A stretch of DNA of 62,686 bases from Oscillibacter valericigenes (GCF_021531315.1 NZ_JAFBIQ010000013.1:1-62686), one strand, 5' to 3'; shown: positions 43,001-52,281, counted from the first letter of the stretch. Made by a program: numbers and translations. Notes: generated by a model not told the origin, from the letters alone.

Positions 43001-43349
43001 AGATCCAATTTTAGGAAATGGATCTATTCAGATTGAAATTGGAAGTGTCGATGCATTCCAGGGCATGGAATACGATGTGGTCATTCTTTCAATGGTTCGA
43101 AGCAATACAGCCTATACCCATGCGAAAAAACGTTTTGGATTTACAACAGATGAACACCGGCTTTGCGTTGCATTGAGCAGAGCTAAGCGCTGTATGATTG
43201 TAGCTGGTGATAGTCAGATGATGCGCGGCAAATATGCAGCAGATGCAATCCCCGCATTAAAGGAATTCTACGATATGTGTATCAGCAAGGAGGTAAGTGA
43301 TGCAAGAGTATTCGAAGATAAGAACTTTTCTTATCCAGCAGAAGAATAA
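40065..43349 (+). CDS. SF1 helicase of the Upf1/Dna2 type
   Basis: The 1094-aa protein has helicase motifs in its C-terminal two thirds: motif I QGPPGTGKTTVINA near 437, motif II VLIDEAARSCPPDLL near 780, motif III LVGDHKQLPQ near 806, motif IV region FIRLDAQYRMP, motif V VDAFQGMEYDVVI near 995 and motif VI VALSRAKRCMIV. Its N-terminal 400 residues are unassigned (no zinc cluster seen). DNA2-type enzymes unwind DNA or RNA. It is the main nucleic-acid motor of the operon. It starts 2 bp after the kinase gene. Confidence 0.85.
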   Translation: MQFSDLQCLFNSIVTELICDDIRQFEIGDFVRIKKQNDSDNVYIGPLSGLVNSTGKFATRSYAETWVAIQDSPYFATVSAIKDRRMTINVVTGFFLRKLDRKLDIAITDSAINPKVLGYKDYGSARVHIEAEYMVTLADKSYVVVAKHLNSNEKVLSFVNGSRILNAVETTKRDCGVSDESIASDKVFAITKGEAPFRRDSYSLELWQCALNLCDATSAHQADVAVKAFLDKNLEKYLSLWRKYTTVEYDFVRSTADKAGILEYTLVENAIDGRDLTVRITNPEYIDNFQTQLNDLGPDRVITISRQSSYGGERSPLTAKLLSINKDKNEAYIRFRSSEQAYDTSRSGEIRPSIRAAEAQYERREKAFQRIFEGKSAKPQLAMLISGQDISHKQEKRKLTPLSESVLDSCFNGRMPTEAQKKAISIALNTPDFAIIQGPPGTGKTTVINAIMTALSEKEKDPELFFGKNLLTAYQKDATAHLAEKLEIYGLPVITFKGHNNLGFDEDAEDTSDDDRAVTEWIRKKSEELAASEERAKAFADIDELVAKLRLLTVSFDQQTANREMCKSLLTAYMSIVSVFCCDRAIWRGDYFKEKAAKLLSIIDREISGDELTISSLKYDRRIANNIPTSLISMEDDGLSLLNKAIRHFSRDTQPNEIRELAVALKLVSEAETIDFRKVRILKHSLLAKLRSQSGFLPNDKLNRDVISLIQSTIRSIESAERSDEDRIMADYLRAFADEDTIKDSITDFLTVISATHQKAISQDVTARKDPDHMDFENVLIDEAARSCPPDLLIPLSCARDRMILVGDHKQLPQFVCDKVFDSIDDVAEADKQSIIKDESMFLHLIKQVKKLESNDGIPRFIRLDAQYRMPQTLGDLVSRQFYDGELTSPLGNDPACFDTNLKYIRGLHLAWLDVPGGIGAREIKNRNGSYCRIAEAERVVNMLSKIIEDSGEESKKYKYGIMTFYNGQREILSDLVSKDPILGNGSIQIEIGSVDAFQGMEYDVVILSMVRSNTAYTHAKKRFGFTTDEHRLCVALSRAKRCMIVAGDSQMMRGKYAADAIPALKEFYDMCISKEVSDARVFEDKNFSYPAEE

Positions 43350-45510
43350 CACGCCGCTTCTTCCTGAAAGAAGTCTTAAGGCTCAAAGCAAAGAGTATAT
43401 CATGATTCCGGCTATTGCATACCAAGTATGTCTCACAAAATCGAATGTTTCAGATAATATTGTCACGAGAACAGTAGTAGATTTAGCCAAGTGCTACGAG
43501 CGCAACGGGTTTGAGTTTGGAAAAACACTAGATATCATTGCTGAGCGAACAAAACTTAAAAGGCCTCTTGTGAAGGCAATCATGAAGCGATACATTAACA
43601 CCTTGGATGTAGAAAGCAATGAGGAAAACGATGGGCTAACACAGGAATTCTATTATGTCCTGTACGATCCGATTATGAAGAGATGCTTTTCAGATTTGAT
43701 TCCCAAAGAAGAATATGAACATAACACATATTTAGAGGAAACAAGGCCTGCATATATTGACCTAAACAGAGAATTAGGTATCTTTTCATTTACGCTGTCC
43801 ATGAGCGATAGTCGGCGCTATAGATGCAATGTATTGAACTACAATCTCGATAGCAAGGATATTCCCAATGACCCAAAAAGCTTTTACAACACCAGAATAA
43901 TAAACCGGTATTTGCGTGATCCAAAAAGCAAACTAGAGTACATGGGAATTTCTGAAACTGTGGGACTCATTTGTCCGTGTTTCATTTCCATGGTCGACCT
44001 TTCAAAGATTCATGTAATGAGTCCAACGGGTAAAGGAACCATGGATTATCTAATGGAGAGCATCAAAGCAGGAATCAAAGCATTCCCTGATCTCAACACC
44101 GAGCTTAGCGCTTGTGTGCAAGAGATGGATAAGGCAAGAAAATCACTTTTAGATAAAGTCGAGACATTCATTGACGCTGCAGATGAGAGCAAAAAGCGAG
44201 TGTTGATCAGCTTTCCGGGGATTAACCAGTATCCTGAGGTTTTGGACAAAACGGCAGAAGTAGAAGCTATCCACAAGAGCTATATCAATGCATTGGATTC
44301 CGAGAATACTGTTGATCTGAGTAACTTAAATAAGATAGGAAGGGATTTTGTTGTCGCTTTCTATACCCTCTTGGAGAAAATCTTTGCCATCAGCGTAGTG
44401 AAAAACTATCCGCATGAAAAAGTAAAACAAATGGAAGTGCTGGCAGCGCCCCTCAAAGGACAACGCAATGACGCCCCCTACTTTGCGGGCATTGCAGAAC
44501 AAATCGGTCTTGACGACACTGATATGACCGTTGACTTTTTCCAAAGCCCTGAGGGTAAGGTGAAGATCAAAACCCTTAATGCTATTTTAAGTGCATCATT
44601 TACTGGTGGAAAATTTCCAGAGTCCCTGCCTGAACTTGTCGTAGCTCATTTTATTCAGGCTGCAGCATTTGAGAACCATCCATTCCGAATGGCCATTATG
44701 AAGTGCCCTAGACTTTTATGGACAGTAAAGCTATTCCTTCGGAAAAGAAATGCCGCAAAGCATGGTAACACCATCCACGAGGTTGATGCCTTCGTAATGG
44801 AACGCCGGGACATCAATGAAATGCTTGTTCTGGCGGAATCAATGATTGATGTTCTCTTGGTTCCACGCGCCTCTTTTAGCGAGTTGGATCGCAACGAAAC
44901 AGATATCAATAATCGCCAAAATGCGTTAATTAAGGCAACTGAAGAGCTCAAAAAATACAGTGCACTTTCCGATGAACGAGAATTCACAGTATACGAGACT
45001 GCAAAGAACGCGTGCTATCGATTCCATTACAAAGATCCAGAGTACATTTCTGAGTGTAGCAATCTGTTGAGCGTCCTACTCGATCTTTTGATTCGGGAAT
45101 TTACAGTTCGGTCTCAACTCCGATTAGCAGCAGATTGGTTTGAGGGAAATAGGTTTATCGATGACGCAAAGATACATGAGCTTTTTGATAAATACTCTTG
45201 CGACTATGAGTCTAATGACAAACCTGACACATCCAAAATTCTTTCTCTTATCAACAGTCCGTTTAAGATGACACTAAAGTGTAAGTTATATTTAACCATT
45301 GTTGTTTTAGATAAGGAAAAACCAGACTTTTTAAGAAAGCTGTTGCTACAGGTGCCGAGTCTTCCCAAAATTGTTGACACGGTGTGTGTCTCTCGAGGGC
45401 ATAGTGAATCAACTGACTTTTCTATGTCACCTGACGGGTATCAGGCATTTCACACTGAATTCCTTGAAATTTGTAATACCTTTTATGAGATTTTGAAAGG
45501 TGGAGAATAA
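43300..45510 (+). CDS. Large mostly helical protein with a HEPN-like motif, unknown
   Basis: ATG 43300 follows AAGGAGGTAAG (43287-43297) and lies 50 bp inside the helicase gene. The 736-aa product is mostly alpha-helical by eye. Near residues 478-490 is LFLRKRNAAKHGN, an R-x4-H arrangement followed by helices (FVMERRDINEMLVLAESMIDVLL), as in HEPN ribonuclease domains (RN...H). The remainder has no motif I recognise. If the HEPN reading is right, it is the likeliest RNA-cutting effector of the operon. Confidence 0.5.
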   Translation: MQEYSKIRTFLIQQKNNTPLLPERSLKAQSKEYIMIPAIAYQVCLTKSNVSDNIVTRTVVDLAKCYERNGFEFGKTLDIIAERTKLKRPLVKAIMKRYINTLDVESNEENDGLTQEFYYVLYDPIMKRCFSDLIPKEEYEHNTYLEETRPAYIDLNRELGIFSFTLSMSDSRRYRCNVLNYNLDSKDIPNDPKSFYNTRIINRYLRDPKSKLEYMGISETVGLICPCFISMVDLSKIHVMSPTGKGTMDYLMESIKAGIKAFPDLNTELSACVQEMDKARKSLLDKVETFIDAADESKKRVLISFPGINQYPEVLDKTAEVEAIHKSYINALDSENTVDLSNLNKIGRDFVVAFYTLLEKIFAISVVKNYPHEKVKQMEVLAAPLKGQRNDAPYFAGIAEQIGLDDTDMTVDFFQSPEGKVKIKTLNAILSASFTGGKFPESLPELVVAHFIQAAAFENHPFRMAIMKCPRLLWTVKLFLRKRNAAKHGNTIHEVDAFVMERRDINEMLVLAESMIDVLLVPRASFSELDRNETDINNRQNALIKATEELKKYSALSDEREFTVYETAKNACYRFHYKDPEYISECSNLLSVLLDLLIREFTVRSQLRLAADWFEGNRFIDDAKIHELFDKYSCDYESNDKPDTSKILSLINSPFKMTLKCKLYLTIVVLDKEKPDFLRKLLLQVPSLPKIVDTVCVSRGHSESTDFSMSPDGYQAFHTEFLEICNTFYEILKGGE

Positions 45511-48185
45511 TGGGCAAGAATAGCAGGAAAAACAAAGCCAAGATGCCTCATGCAAACAGCAGAGATGAGGTTATCCAGCGCGCAAAAGAGCAGGCGGCCG
45601 CTAATAAGCCGCCCCTGACTGAAGAAGAAGTTCTTACACTTGACGAGGCTCGTGAGATCCTTGCAAAAAAAGAAGAGATTCTCGCGGAGGCCGAGCAAGA
45701 AAAAGAACGCATTCTTCTGGAAATCAATACCAAAAAGGCTGAACTCCAGGAACTTGATAAGGCCTATGGGGCTAAGAAGGAAACTCTGCTCTTAAACGAA
45801 GAAGCTCAAAGCATCATTGATCAACGAGATCAAACTCTTTCTGATGCCAGCAAGGAAGCGGCAAGAGTAGTGTCTGATGCTCAGGTTGAGGCAGAGAAAC
45901 TATGTAGTGAGGCGACCGACAGTGCAGCCTGTCAAATTACACAGGCTGAAAATATCGCAAAGGGGCTTCTGGAAAAAGCTGAAAATGAAGCGAAATCGTT
46001 GAAAGAAACTGCTATGTTAGACGCAGAATCGATTGTATCCAACGCTAAGATGCAGGCAGCAGCTGATGCCAAAGATATCATTGATGCAGCAAAAGCAGAA
46101 GAAAAGGCTATTATAGATAGCAAGGAGCAAACTGCAAATATTCGCGCTGAAGCTATTGTGTCCCGGGCGGATGAGTATGAAAAGCGTGTGCATTTAAGTG
46201 CTGAACAGTACGAACAGCAAATCATGGATGCAGCACATAAAAAATCCGAGGAAATCGTCTCCGCTGCGTCTTCCCTGCTCCAGAAAACCAAAGATGATCT
46301 ACAACTGCGTAGTCAGGCTCTTGATCAAAAAGAAATCCAGTTGTCGGAATATGAAGCGTCAATCCCTCTGGAAATCGAGAAAAAGGCCGAGTTGTTAGTT
46401 GCTGCAAAAAGGGATGCTCTTGATAAGTTGGAAATTACCCTTGCAGAGAAAAAGGCTGCGTTGGATGATCAGGAAGACCAGCTTCGGTATAAGGCACATC
46501 AATTGGAAGAAGCTAAGCGGCTGTTCGATGATCGGATCGAGGAAGGTATTCTCGCTCGTTATTCTGACATCAAAAACGAATTGGAGCAGAAACGCCGGAT
46601 TGCGAACGAACTCGTAAAAACGAACAATGAACTTCAGGGCAAACTGAACGATGTAACACTTAGGGCGAACAAACTCAAAGCTGAAAAGGGAGGTCAGGCT
46701 CTCATCGAGGAAGCAGAACATCTTAAGGCAGAGTGTGAAAAGCTCAATGAGGATCTGAGAGAGTTTAGGGAAAACGGTATCACCAGGGAAAATATCCAGG
46801 AAATTATAGCGCAGAAAACGAGAATCCTTGACTTACAGTCCATGATTAATAGTCTTCAGGTTGAATTAAACGCAGCAAAGCACCAGGCTGCACTCAATAC
46901 CGGGGCTGCTATGGAGCGAGATACTGAAAAGCAGAACGTTTCTTACCTGAAGCAGACCATCGAGGAATTGACTGAAGAATTGAATCAGCGTAAGGCTATC
47001 AGCCGCGAGGATATGCTTCGTCCCATTCAGATCCCGCCCCTTATGCTCAATGAGGTGCAGGCCGACAAAGATCCCGATGATCTGGCTGACGAACACAAAT
47101 GGCTGGAGCACATTCGGGTTCAGTCCAAGAAGAGCGGCATTCACTTTAATGAACGGCAGCTGATGTCATACCATACATCCTTGAAGATTGGTGAGTGGTC
47201 TCCTCTTGTTGTCCTTTCGGGCGTTAGTGGCACCGGCAAATCCGAACTGCCTAAACAATATGCCATTCATGGCGGCATGCAGTTTTTGTCTGTTCCTGTT
47301 AAACCTGATTGGGATAGCCCAGCGTCATTGTTCGGATACTATAACTCCATTGAGAATAAGTTTGAGGCAACTGAACTAATCCGAGCGCTCTATCAGATGC
47401 AGAGCAATAAGAAGACACCTTGGGGCGATAGCATGCTGATGGTGCTCCTTGATGAAATGAACTTGGCTCATCCCGAGCAGTACTTTGCAGATCTCTTGAG
47501 TAAATTTGAAGAGTCGAGAAACTCCGATAGAGATCCTAGTTATGAAATTGCCCTTGGTGCTGGCGAGCGTCCTGAGATGCTGAGCATCGGCAGAAATGTT
47601 CTCTGGACTGGAACGATGAATGAAGACGAAACTACCAAGGGCCTTTCTGACAAGGTTATTGACCGTAGTATGTTGATTACATTCCCTTGCCCTAAAGAGC
47701 TTTATGGCCGTAACACCAGCAAACTCGAAAAGCCTCAGCTGACCTTGAGCCATGCCCGCTGGGAGTTATGGAAACAAAGCGCATTGCATAGTGAGGATGA
47801 TCGTATCATTGATTTGATCAATGAGCGTAAAAAGATGATTGAGCAAATCAATATCGAAATGTCGGAAATGGGACGTAATCTCGGACATCGCGTTTGGCAA
47901 AGCATTCAGAACTATATTCTGAACTATCCTCTCGTAATTGCAGCAGGAAAAGGTCAGGGCGATATGACCGATGCTGTGCAGCAAGCATTCTGCGATGCCT
48001 TGGCCTTTAAGATGATGCCGAAGTTGCGTGGCTTGGAAGTAAACGGATATAACGAAAGACATCTTGAGAAGATTAAACAGTATCTGAATGAAGGAGCTTC
48101 GGAGCTAAGCACAGACTTTGATAAGGCCTGCAGCATGACCAGTGAGATTTTCCAATGGAATAGTGCCGAGTTCATGGAGTTGTAA
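45510..48185 (+). CDS. Coiled-coil McrB-like AAA+ ATPase
   Basis: The 891-aa protein begins in TAATG overlap with the previous stop. Residues about 45-480 are one long coiled coil (EAREILAKKEEILAEAEQEKER; many Glu/Lys/Ala heptads). The C-terminal 350 residues are McrB-type AAA+: Walker A SGVSGTGKSELPKQ near 570, Walker B LLDEMNLAHPEQYFADLLSKF near 643 and WTGTMNEDETTKGLSDKVIDRSM near 698. This coiled-coil plus MrcB-like module resembles ATPases of other defence operons. The next gene is in the position of an McrC-like partner. Confidence 0.75.
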   Translation: MGKNSRKNKAKMPHANSRDEVIQRAKEQAAANKPPLTEEEVLTLDEAREILAKKEEILAEAEQEKERILLEINTKKAELQELDKAYGAKKETLLLNEEAQSIIDQRDQTLSDASKEAARVVSDAQVEAEKLCSEATDSAACQITQAENIAKGLLEKAENEAKSLKETAMLDAESIVSNAKMQAAADAKDIIDAAKAEEKAIIDSKEQTANIRAEAIVSRADEYEKRVHLSAEQYEQQIMDAAHKKSEEIVSAASSLLQKTKDDLQLRSQALDQKEIQLSEYEASIPLEIEKKAELLVAAKRDALDKLEITLAEKKAALDDQEDQLRYKAHQLEEAKRLFDDRIEEGILARYSDIKNELEQKRRIANELVKTNNELQGKLNDVTLRANKLKAEKGGQALIEEAEHLKAECEKLNEDLREFRENGITRENIQEIIAQKTRILDLQSMINSLQVELNAAKHQAALNTGAAMERDTEKQNVSYLKQTIEELTEELNQRKAISREDMLRPIQIPPLMLNEVQADKDPDDLADEHKWLEHIRVQSKKSGIHFNERQLMSYHTSLKIGEWSPLVVLSGVSGTGKSELPKQYAIHGGMQFLSVPVKPDWDSPASLFGYYNSIENKFEATELIRALYQMQSNKKTPWGDSMLMVLLDEMNLAHPEQYFADLLSKFEESRNSDRDPSYEIALGAGERPEMLSIGRNVLWTGTMNEDETTKGLSDKVIDRSMLITFPCPKELYGRNTSKLEKPQLTLSHARWELWKQSALHSEDDRIIDLINERKKMIEQINIEMSEMGRNLGHRVWQSIQNYILNYPLVIAAGKGQGDMTDAVQQAFCDALAFKMMPKLRGLEVNGYNERHLEKIKQYLNEGASELSTDFDKACSMTSEIFQWNSAEFMEL

Positions 48186-48187
48186 TT

Positions 48188-49264
48188 ATGAGCGTGCCAT
48201 ATCCGAAAACCGAATGGTTAATGCATAACAGAACCAAGAACCTCTCTGACGAACAACAGAGTCGCTTTGAGGCCATGGTTAGGTTGAGTGATTTGCTCAA
48301 CCTGACCATGGCGGACGATGTGATCCGTACAACTGGTAAGTATAGCGAGATGCTATTTACTGATTTCTTAGAGAAACTGTATGATACCATCCAAAACATC
48401 AATGACTGTAAGCACCAGCTTTATATGGACGACTTTGTGCGCATCGCTCGTTTTAGTGTGCCTGCAATCAAACATATTGTGTCAAACCCTAGCACGCATA
48501 TAGTGAAAAACGCCGAGAAAGTGCATGTTTCTAAGGTGAAGCAAACAACGTCCACAACAATGCGTTGGATGGCAAAAAAACCCGGCCGGTCAATCCCAGA
48601 AAAAATCGCGCCACAAAACAAAGTGCTTACTAAAGTTACACACTTTTCAACAGACACGAAGGAAAACCGCGAAACCCTCTACCTCTATGGTATTCTACAC
48701 GATGTCATACAAGAAAGAATTCTTGACTCAAAATGTAGTACTTGTTCCCGTGCTGACGAATGCGGTGAAGATGTTAAAGAGCTATACGATTTAGTGTCTC
48801 TTCAATCCAGAATTCGCCATGGCGACTTGTGTGATGTACCCGCGATCAAACAAGCCTACCAAAACAATAAGCTAATGTGTGACAAATGCTATAAAATGGT
48901 CTGGGATGCAGTGGGACAAATATCAGCCGTTGAAGAAAAATTGCGGAGTGATTGGCAGAACCTAGGTAATAGGTATCTGCAGGTTGCGTTCTGGATTATT
49001 CTCTCGACCATCCTCCATGACTACGATACTGTAATTTACGACTATAAAGGTGCGCTTCACGACGAAAAAGGATGCTTGTGGTTTGGAGATAACTCTGGCC
49101 CTAGCTGCTCTGATTTGAATGTGACATTGTACCAAGTAGAACAACCTTCTTTGCCTATGGTCTTATGCCACTCTGAAGGCAAAATTGAACTGGTAGATGT
49201 GTTAAACAGCGATACTCTCATATCCTGCGATCTATTTGATATCCTATACGATCTCGTGGATTGA
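48188..49264 (+). CDS. Cysteine-motif protein, possible partner of the AAA+ ATPase
   Basis: The 358-aa protein starts 2 bp after the ATPase gene. Two cysteine pairs, CSTCSRADEC and LMCDKCYKM (near residues 178 and 229), could bind zinc. DTKENRETLYLYGILHDVI resembles the start region of DUF2357/McrC-like partners, but no PD-(D/E)XK core is visible. A role as partner of the McrB-like ATPase is inferred from position. Confidence 0.45.
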   Translation: MSVPYPKTEWLMHNRTKNLSDEQQSRFEAMVRLSDLLNLTMADDVIRTTGKYSEMLFTDFLEKLYDTIQNINDCKHQLYMDDFVRIARFSVPAIKHIVSNPSTHIVKNAEKVHVSKVKQTTSTTMRWMAKKPGRSIPEKIAPQNKVLTKVTHFSTDTKENRETLYLYGILHDVIQERILDSKCSTCSRADECGEDVKELYDLVSLQSRIRHGDLCDVPAIKQAYQNNKLMCDKCYKMVWDAVGQISAVEEKLRSDWQNLGNRYLQVAFWIILSTILHDYDTVIYDYKGALHDEKGCLWFGDNSGPSCSDLNVTLYQVEQPSLPMVLCHSEGKIELVDVLNSDTLISCDLFDILYDLVD

Positions 49265-49296
49265 ATTCCTATCAATGCGGTCAAAGAGGTGAAAAC

Positions 49297-52281
49297 ATGG
49301 GCCATAAAAATAACAATCTCCCCAAAGGGGTTGGAGCCGCACTCCAGTCGGTAAGCAAGCTTTTTTGGAGGGCTACAGCAAAGGAAAGCCGCCCTCAAAA
49401 TAACATGTCCAAGGTTGTTCCTGCTCTGCCAAGTGATGTTGATAAGTGTCAAAGCGAAGAATTCGAAGCCCAAGAATCTACGGCAGTTGCTCCCAATATC
49501 GAGGAACCTCCTGTAGCGAATGATGTACCGTCCTCTTTTCAAACTGTAGCAGAAGAACTTACCTCTCCTGCTATAGTTGAAGAAGAAACATCGAGTTATA
49601 ATAATATGGTCGTTGCTTACGAGGGTACCCAGATTAAAGAGGGCGAGGTCTCCGACGGCAACACATCGACCCAAGACGATTTAACTCCAGAGCTTCCAAC
49701 ATTAAACTATGAGGTTTCCAAAGACTATAGAAGTTTATTAATGCAGCAGTGTAAGCAGGCTGCAGATAATTGCGCAGATGCTCTTCGGAAAAGGGAACCT
49801 CCTAATCAAGCACCTGCCCAGATCGGTGATGAAGCACAGCCGTTTCTCTTTGATGTCGTCAACTGCCGAATGTCCGACTTCTCGGGATCAGGCACCAGCA
49901 CACAAATGCCAATATTCTGTTGTATGGATGATAAGGAACCAATCCTTTGCAATCCTCACGGGATTTATACGCAAATGCTAGTTGACTGCTATGAACTCTT
50001 CCATGATGATCGTGAAGAAACACGACATTTGCGACACAGTATCTTGCGTAGAAGCCTTGAAGAAGTAATAGGTCGCGCATTGCCAGCTGCTGGTTGCCGT
50101 TTCATGTGCTTAATGCCTGACATCGTCGATGATTTCGACCAAGTCTTTCGAGCGCAATTGAATTACAGCGGTGCACCTCTATTTCAGGTTCCAAGGAGCA
50201 TTGCGCTAGCCTATACATTACAAGCAGAAGGTTGGTCACTACCAGACGAGTTCTTATGCTTGGACTATGATGGGGAAGATTTTTTTGCAATTAAGCTTTG
50301 TAAGGTAATGGATGAAAATGGCGACCACATATTCATCCGCATGGGACGGGAGAAGTTACCTGGGAAGCATCATCCGTCAACCCGCGAGTTATCAATCGAA
50401 TACTTACATCAGTATCAAGAGAAGTACGGATTGCATTTAAGTGAGAACGCGGTTTCAAATCTGGTCAACACTAAGCGTCTACAGCACTTGCTGTTTGATC
50501 AGTCACGGTATCTTTTGTTGGACAATGATGGTAAAGTAACCCCCCTCTATGCGGATACAGAGATTTTGGCTGAGATTGCCGAGAGGATCTATAGTGATAT
50601 GGATCAGATTCAAGATGATACAGGCATGATAGTATATGCCATGTGCGCATTATTCAAGGATCCAAACGGAAGGCTCTATAATATTTCACAGATGGAAAGT
50701 GGGTGCAGAGCAATCTGCGAACGAGCAGATCAAAGAAAAACTCTTTGGCAGGAATACCTCCCTGACCTCAAGCTAGAAGTTAACCGTGATGGTTGTTTTG
50801 ATCAAATTCAGCTGATTGGTAACGGAGATAGGCGCCAGAACATCAATACCTTTGTTCTTGATGAAAAAGTTCGAATCCCTGTAATTGATGGTACGGTTAC
50901 CTTCCCTGCAAACGGGGCAAAATACTATGATCTGCCGTTGGTTCGTGAAGTCTTTGGCCGTCATGCAAAAGAAAAATTAGCTCGTTTTGTTCTTGAAAAG
51001 CCATTAAATAAGCCCGTGGAAGTTGAGCTCAGCGTACATTATCAATATGGCGATATTGACTCCTATCAACTTGTTGCATATTCAAGAGAACTGGATCAAA
51101 CTATTTACAGCTGTTGGCTTGATACTGAGACTCTTGAGTTGCCAAACCCCGCGCCTTCCTTCTCTGAGGTTACACTTGATCGTCGAATTATCGACGAAGA
51201 AGATATCAAAGAAGTATACGAAGCGTTCCTTCTTGTTCACGATAAAATCGTGAATCCGGTTAGACCTGCACGTCACAAATATGGATCGGTATATGCCATA
51301 CCTAAAAACTCAACCAGATACTATTCAAAGTACTTGTTCGAATTAAACAAGGGTGGTATGCCCTATTTTGCTATTCAAAACTTCTTTAAGCGAGAGTCTC
51401 TCAATAAAACACTTCCTTACATTTCAAAGCTTTTTGCCACTGGCGTGTTTTCTGCTATTGGAGGGGTTTTATGTGGAGATCTACCCGCAAATCACGATCT
51501 TGGTGAAGACGAACAGACTGGTCAGGACGAGTCTAGAGTGCTGATTAACAACATGGCTGATATTGCCAGTAACTTCGGAGTCTTTTTTGCCCTCAAAGAC
51601 AAGGATGAGGAAAGTGAAAAAATCTTTAACATAATTGAACGTATTCTGTCGTTCTATAAGCGAAAGAAATATCCAAAAGTCCAGCATTGGGCACCCATGA
51701 CAAAATATGTTCGTAGCGCCAAAGATCCTCATGATATTTGGAACTACTTCAGAGTATCTTTGAAACAAATGCAACCCCAAAGACCGCGAAGTACAATCTA
51801 TGACCTGCGAGCAATCAGTGGTGTTTGTTTCCAAACAGAGACATGGATATTCGATTTGTTTCATGGTCCTAATGGTAGGGATGAAGTCGAAGGGATCATC
51901 GAAAATATTATAGCCACCTTGTATGACAGGGACTGTTTATCTGAGAGAAATCCGCAGGACAAATATAATCCCCGCAAGATTAGAGATGTTCTTGAACTGC
52001 TTCTCTGTATTTGCCGCTTGAAGGCCGAGGATCCCTCGATTCTTGACTGTAATGAGCAACGCACCAAACTGCTTGTAAAACAGTTAAAGAAGATTGACTC
52101 AGACATACGCAAAATGGGAGAGGATGGGCGACTTAAGCATTCCTTTAACAGCCGCCTCGGAATAACCGCACCTGAGGCATATTCTCGTGTAAATCCAGTG
52201 ATTTATGCCTTAATTGAGACATTGTCTGGTGGAGAACAAGTTAGTCTGATAGGGTTCAGCGATGAAGAAGATGATGATTAA
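49297..52281 (+). CDS. Large protein with actin/Hsp70-like region, unknown
   Basis: The frame opens at 49261; ATG 49297 after AAAGAGGTGAAAAC (49283-49296) is the better start (994 aa). The first 150 residues are Glu/Pro-rich and look disordered. FLCLDYDGEDFFAIKLCKV (near residue 318) resembles a strand of an actin-like ATPase (ASKHA) fold, and SFLFDVVNCRMSD is a possible first strand. The C-terminal half is unassigned. It is the last gene of the operon; the tail ends in acidic residues (SDEEDDD). The Hsp70-like reading is tentative. Confidence 0.45.
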   Translation: MGHKNNNLPKGVGAALQSVSKLFWRATAKESRPQNNMSKVVPALPSDVDKCQSEEFEAQESTAVAPNIEEPPVANDVPSSFQTVAEELTSPAIVEEETSSYNNMVVAYEGTQIKEGEVSDGNTSTQDDLTPELPTLNYEVSKDYRSLLMQQCKQAADNCADALRKREPPNQAPAQIGDEAQPFLFDVVNCRMSDFSGSGTSTQMPIFCCMDDKEPILCNPHGIYTQMLVDCYELFHDDREETRHLRHSILRRSLEEVIGRALPAAGCRFMCLMPDIVDDFDQVFRAQLNYSGAPLFQVPRSIALAYTLQAEGWSLPDEFLCLDYDGEDFFAIKLCKVMDENGDHIFIRMGREKLPGKHHPSTRELSIEYLHQYQEKYGLHLSENAVSNLVNTKRLQHLLFDQSRYLLLDNDGKVTPLYADTEILAEIAERIYSDMDQIQDDTGMIVYAMCALFKDPNGRLYNISQMESGCRAICERADQRKTLWQEYLPDLKLEVNRDGCFDQIQLIGNGDRRQNINTFVLDEKVRIPVIDGTVTFPANGAKYYDLPLVREVFGRHAKEKLARFVLEKPLNKPVEVELSVHYQYGDIDSYQLVAYSRELDQTIYSCWLDTETLELPNPAPSFSEVTLDRRIIDEEDIKEVYEAFLLVHDKIVNPVRPARHKYGSVYAIPKNSTRYYSKYLFELNKGGMPYFAIQNFFKRESLNKTLPYISKLFATGVFSAIGGVLCGDLPANHDLGEDEQTGQDESRVLINNMADIASNFGVFFALKDKDEESEKIFNIIERILSFYKRKKYPKVQHWAPMTKYVRSAKDPHDIWNYFRVSLKQMQPQRPRSTIYDLRAISGVCFQTETWIFDLFHGPNGRDEVEGIIENIIATLYDRDCLSERNPQDKYNPRKIRDVLELLLCICRLKAEDPSILDCNEQRTKLLVKQLKKIDSDIRKMGEDGRLKHSFNSRLGITAPEAYSRVNPVIYALIETLSGGEQVSLIGFSDEEDDD

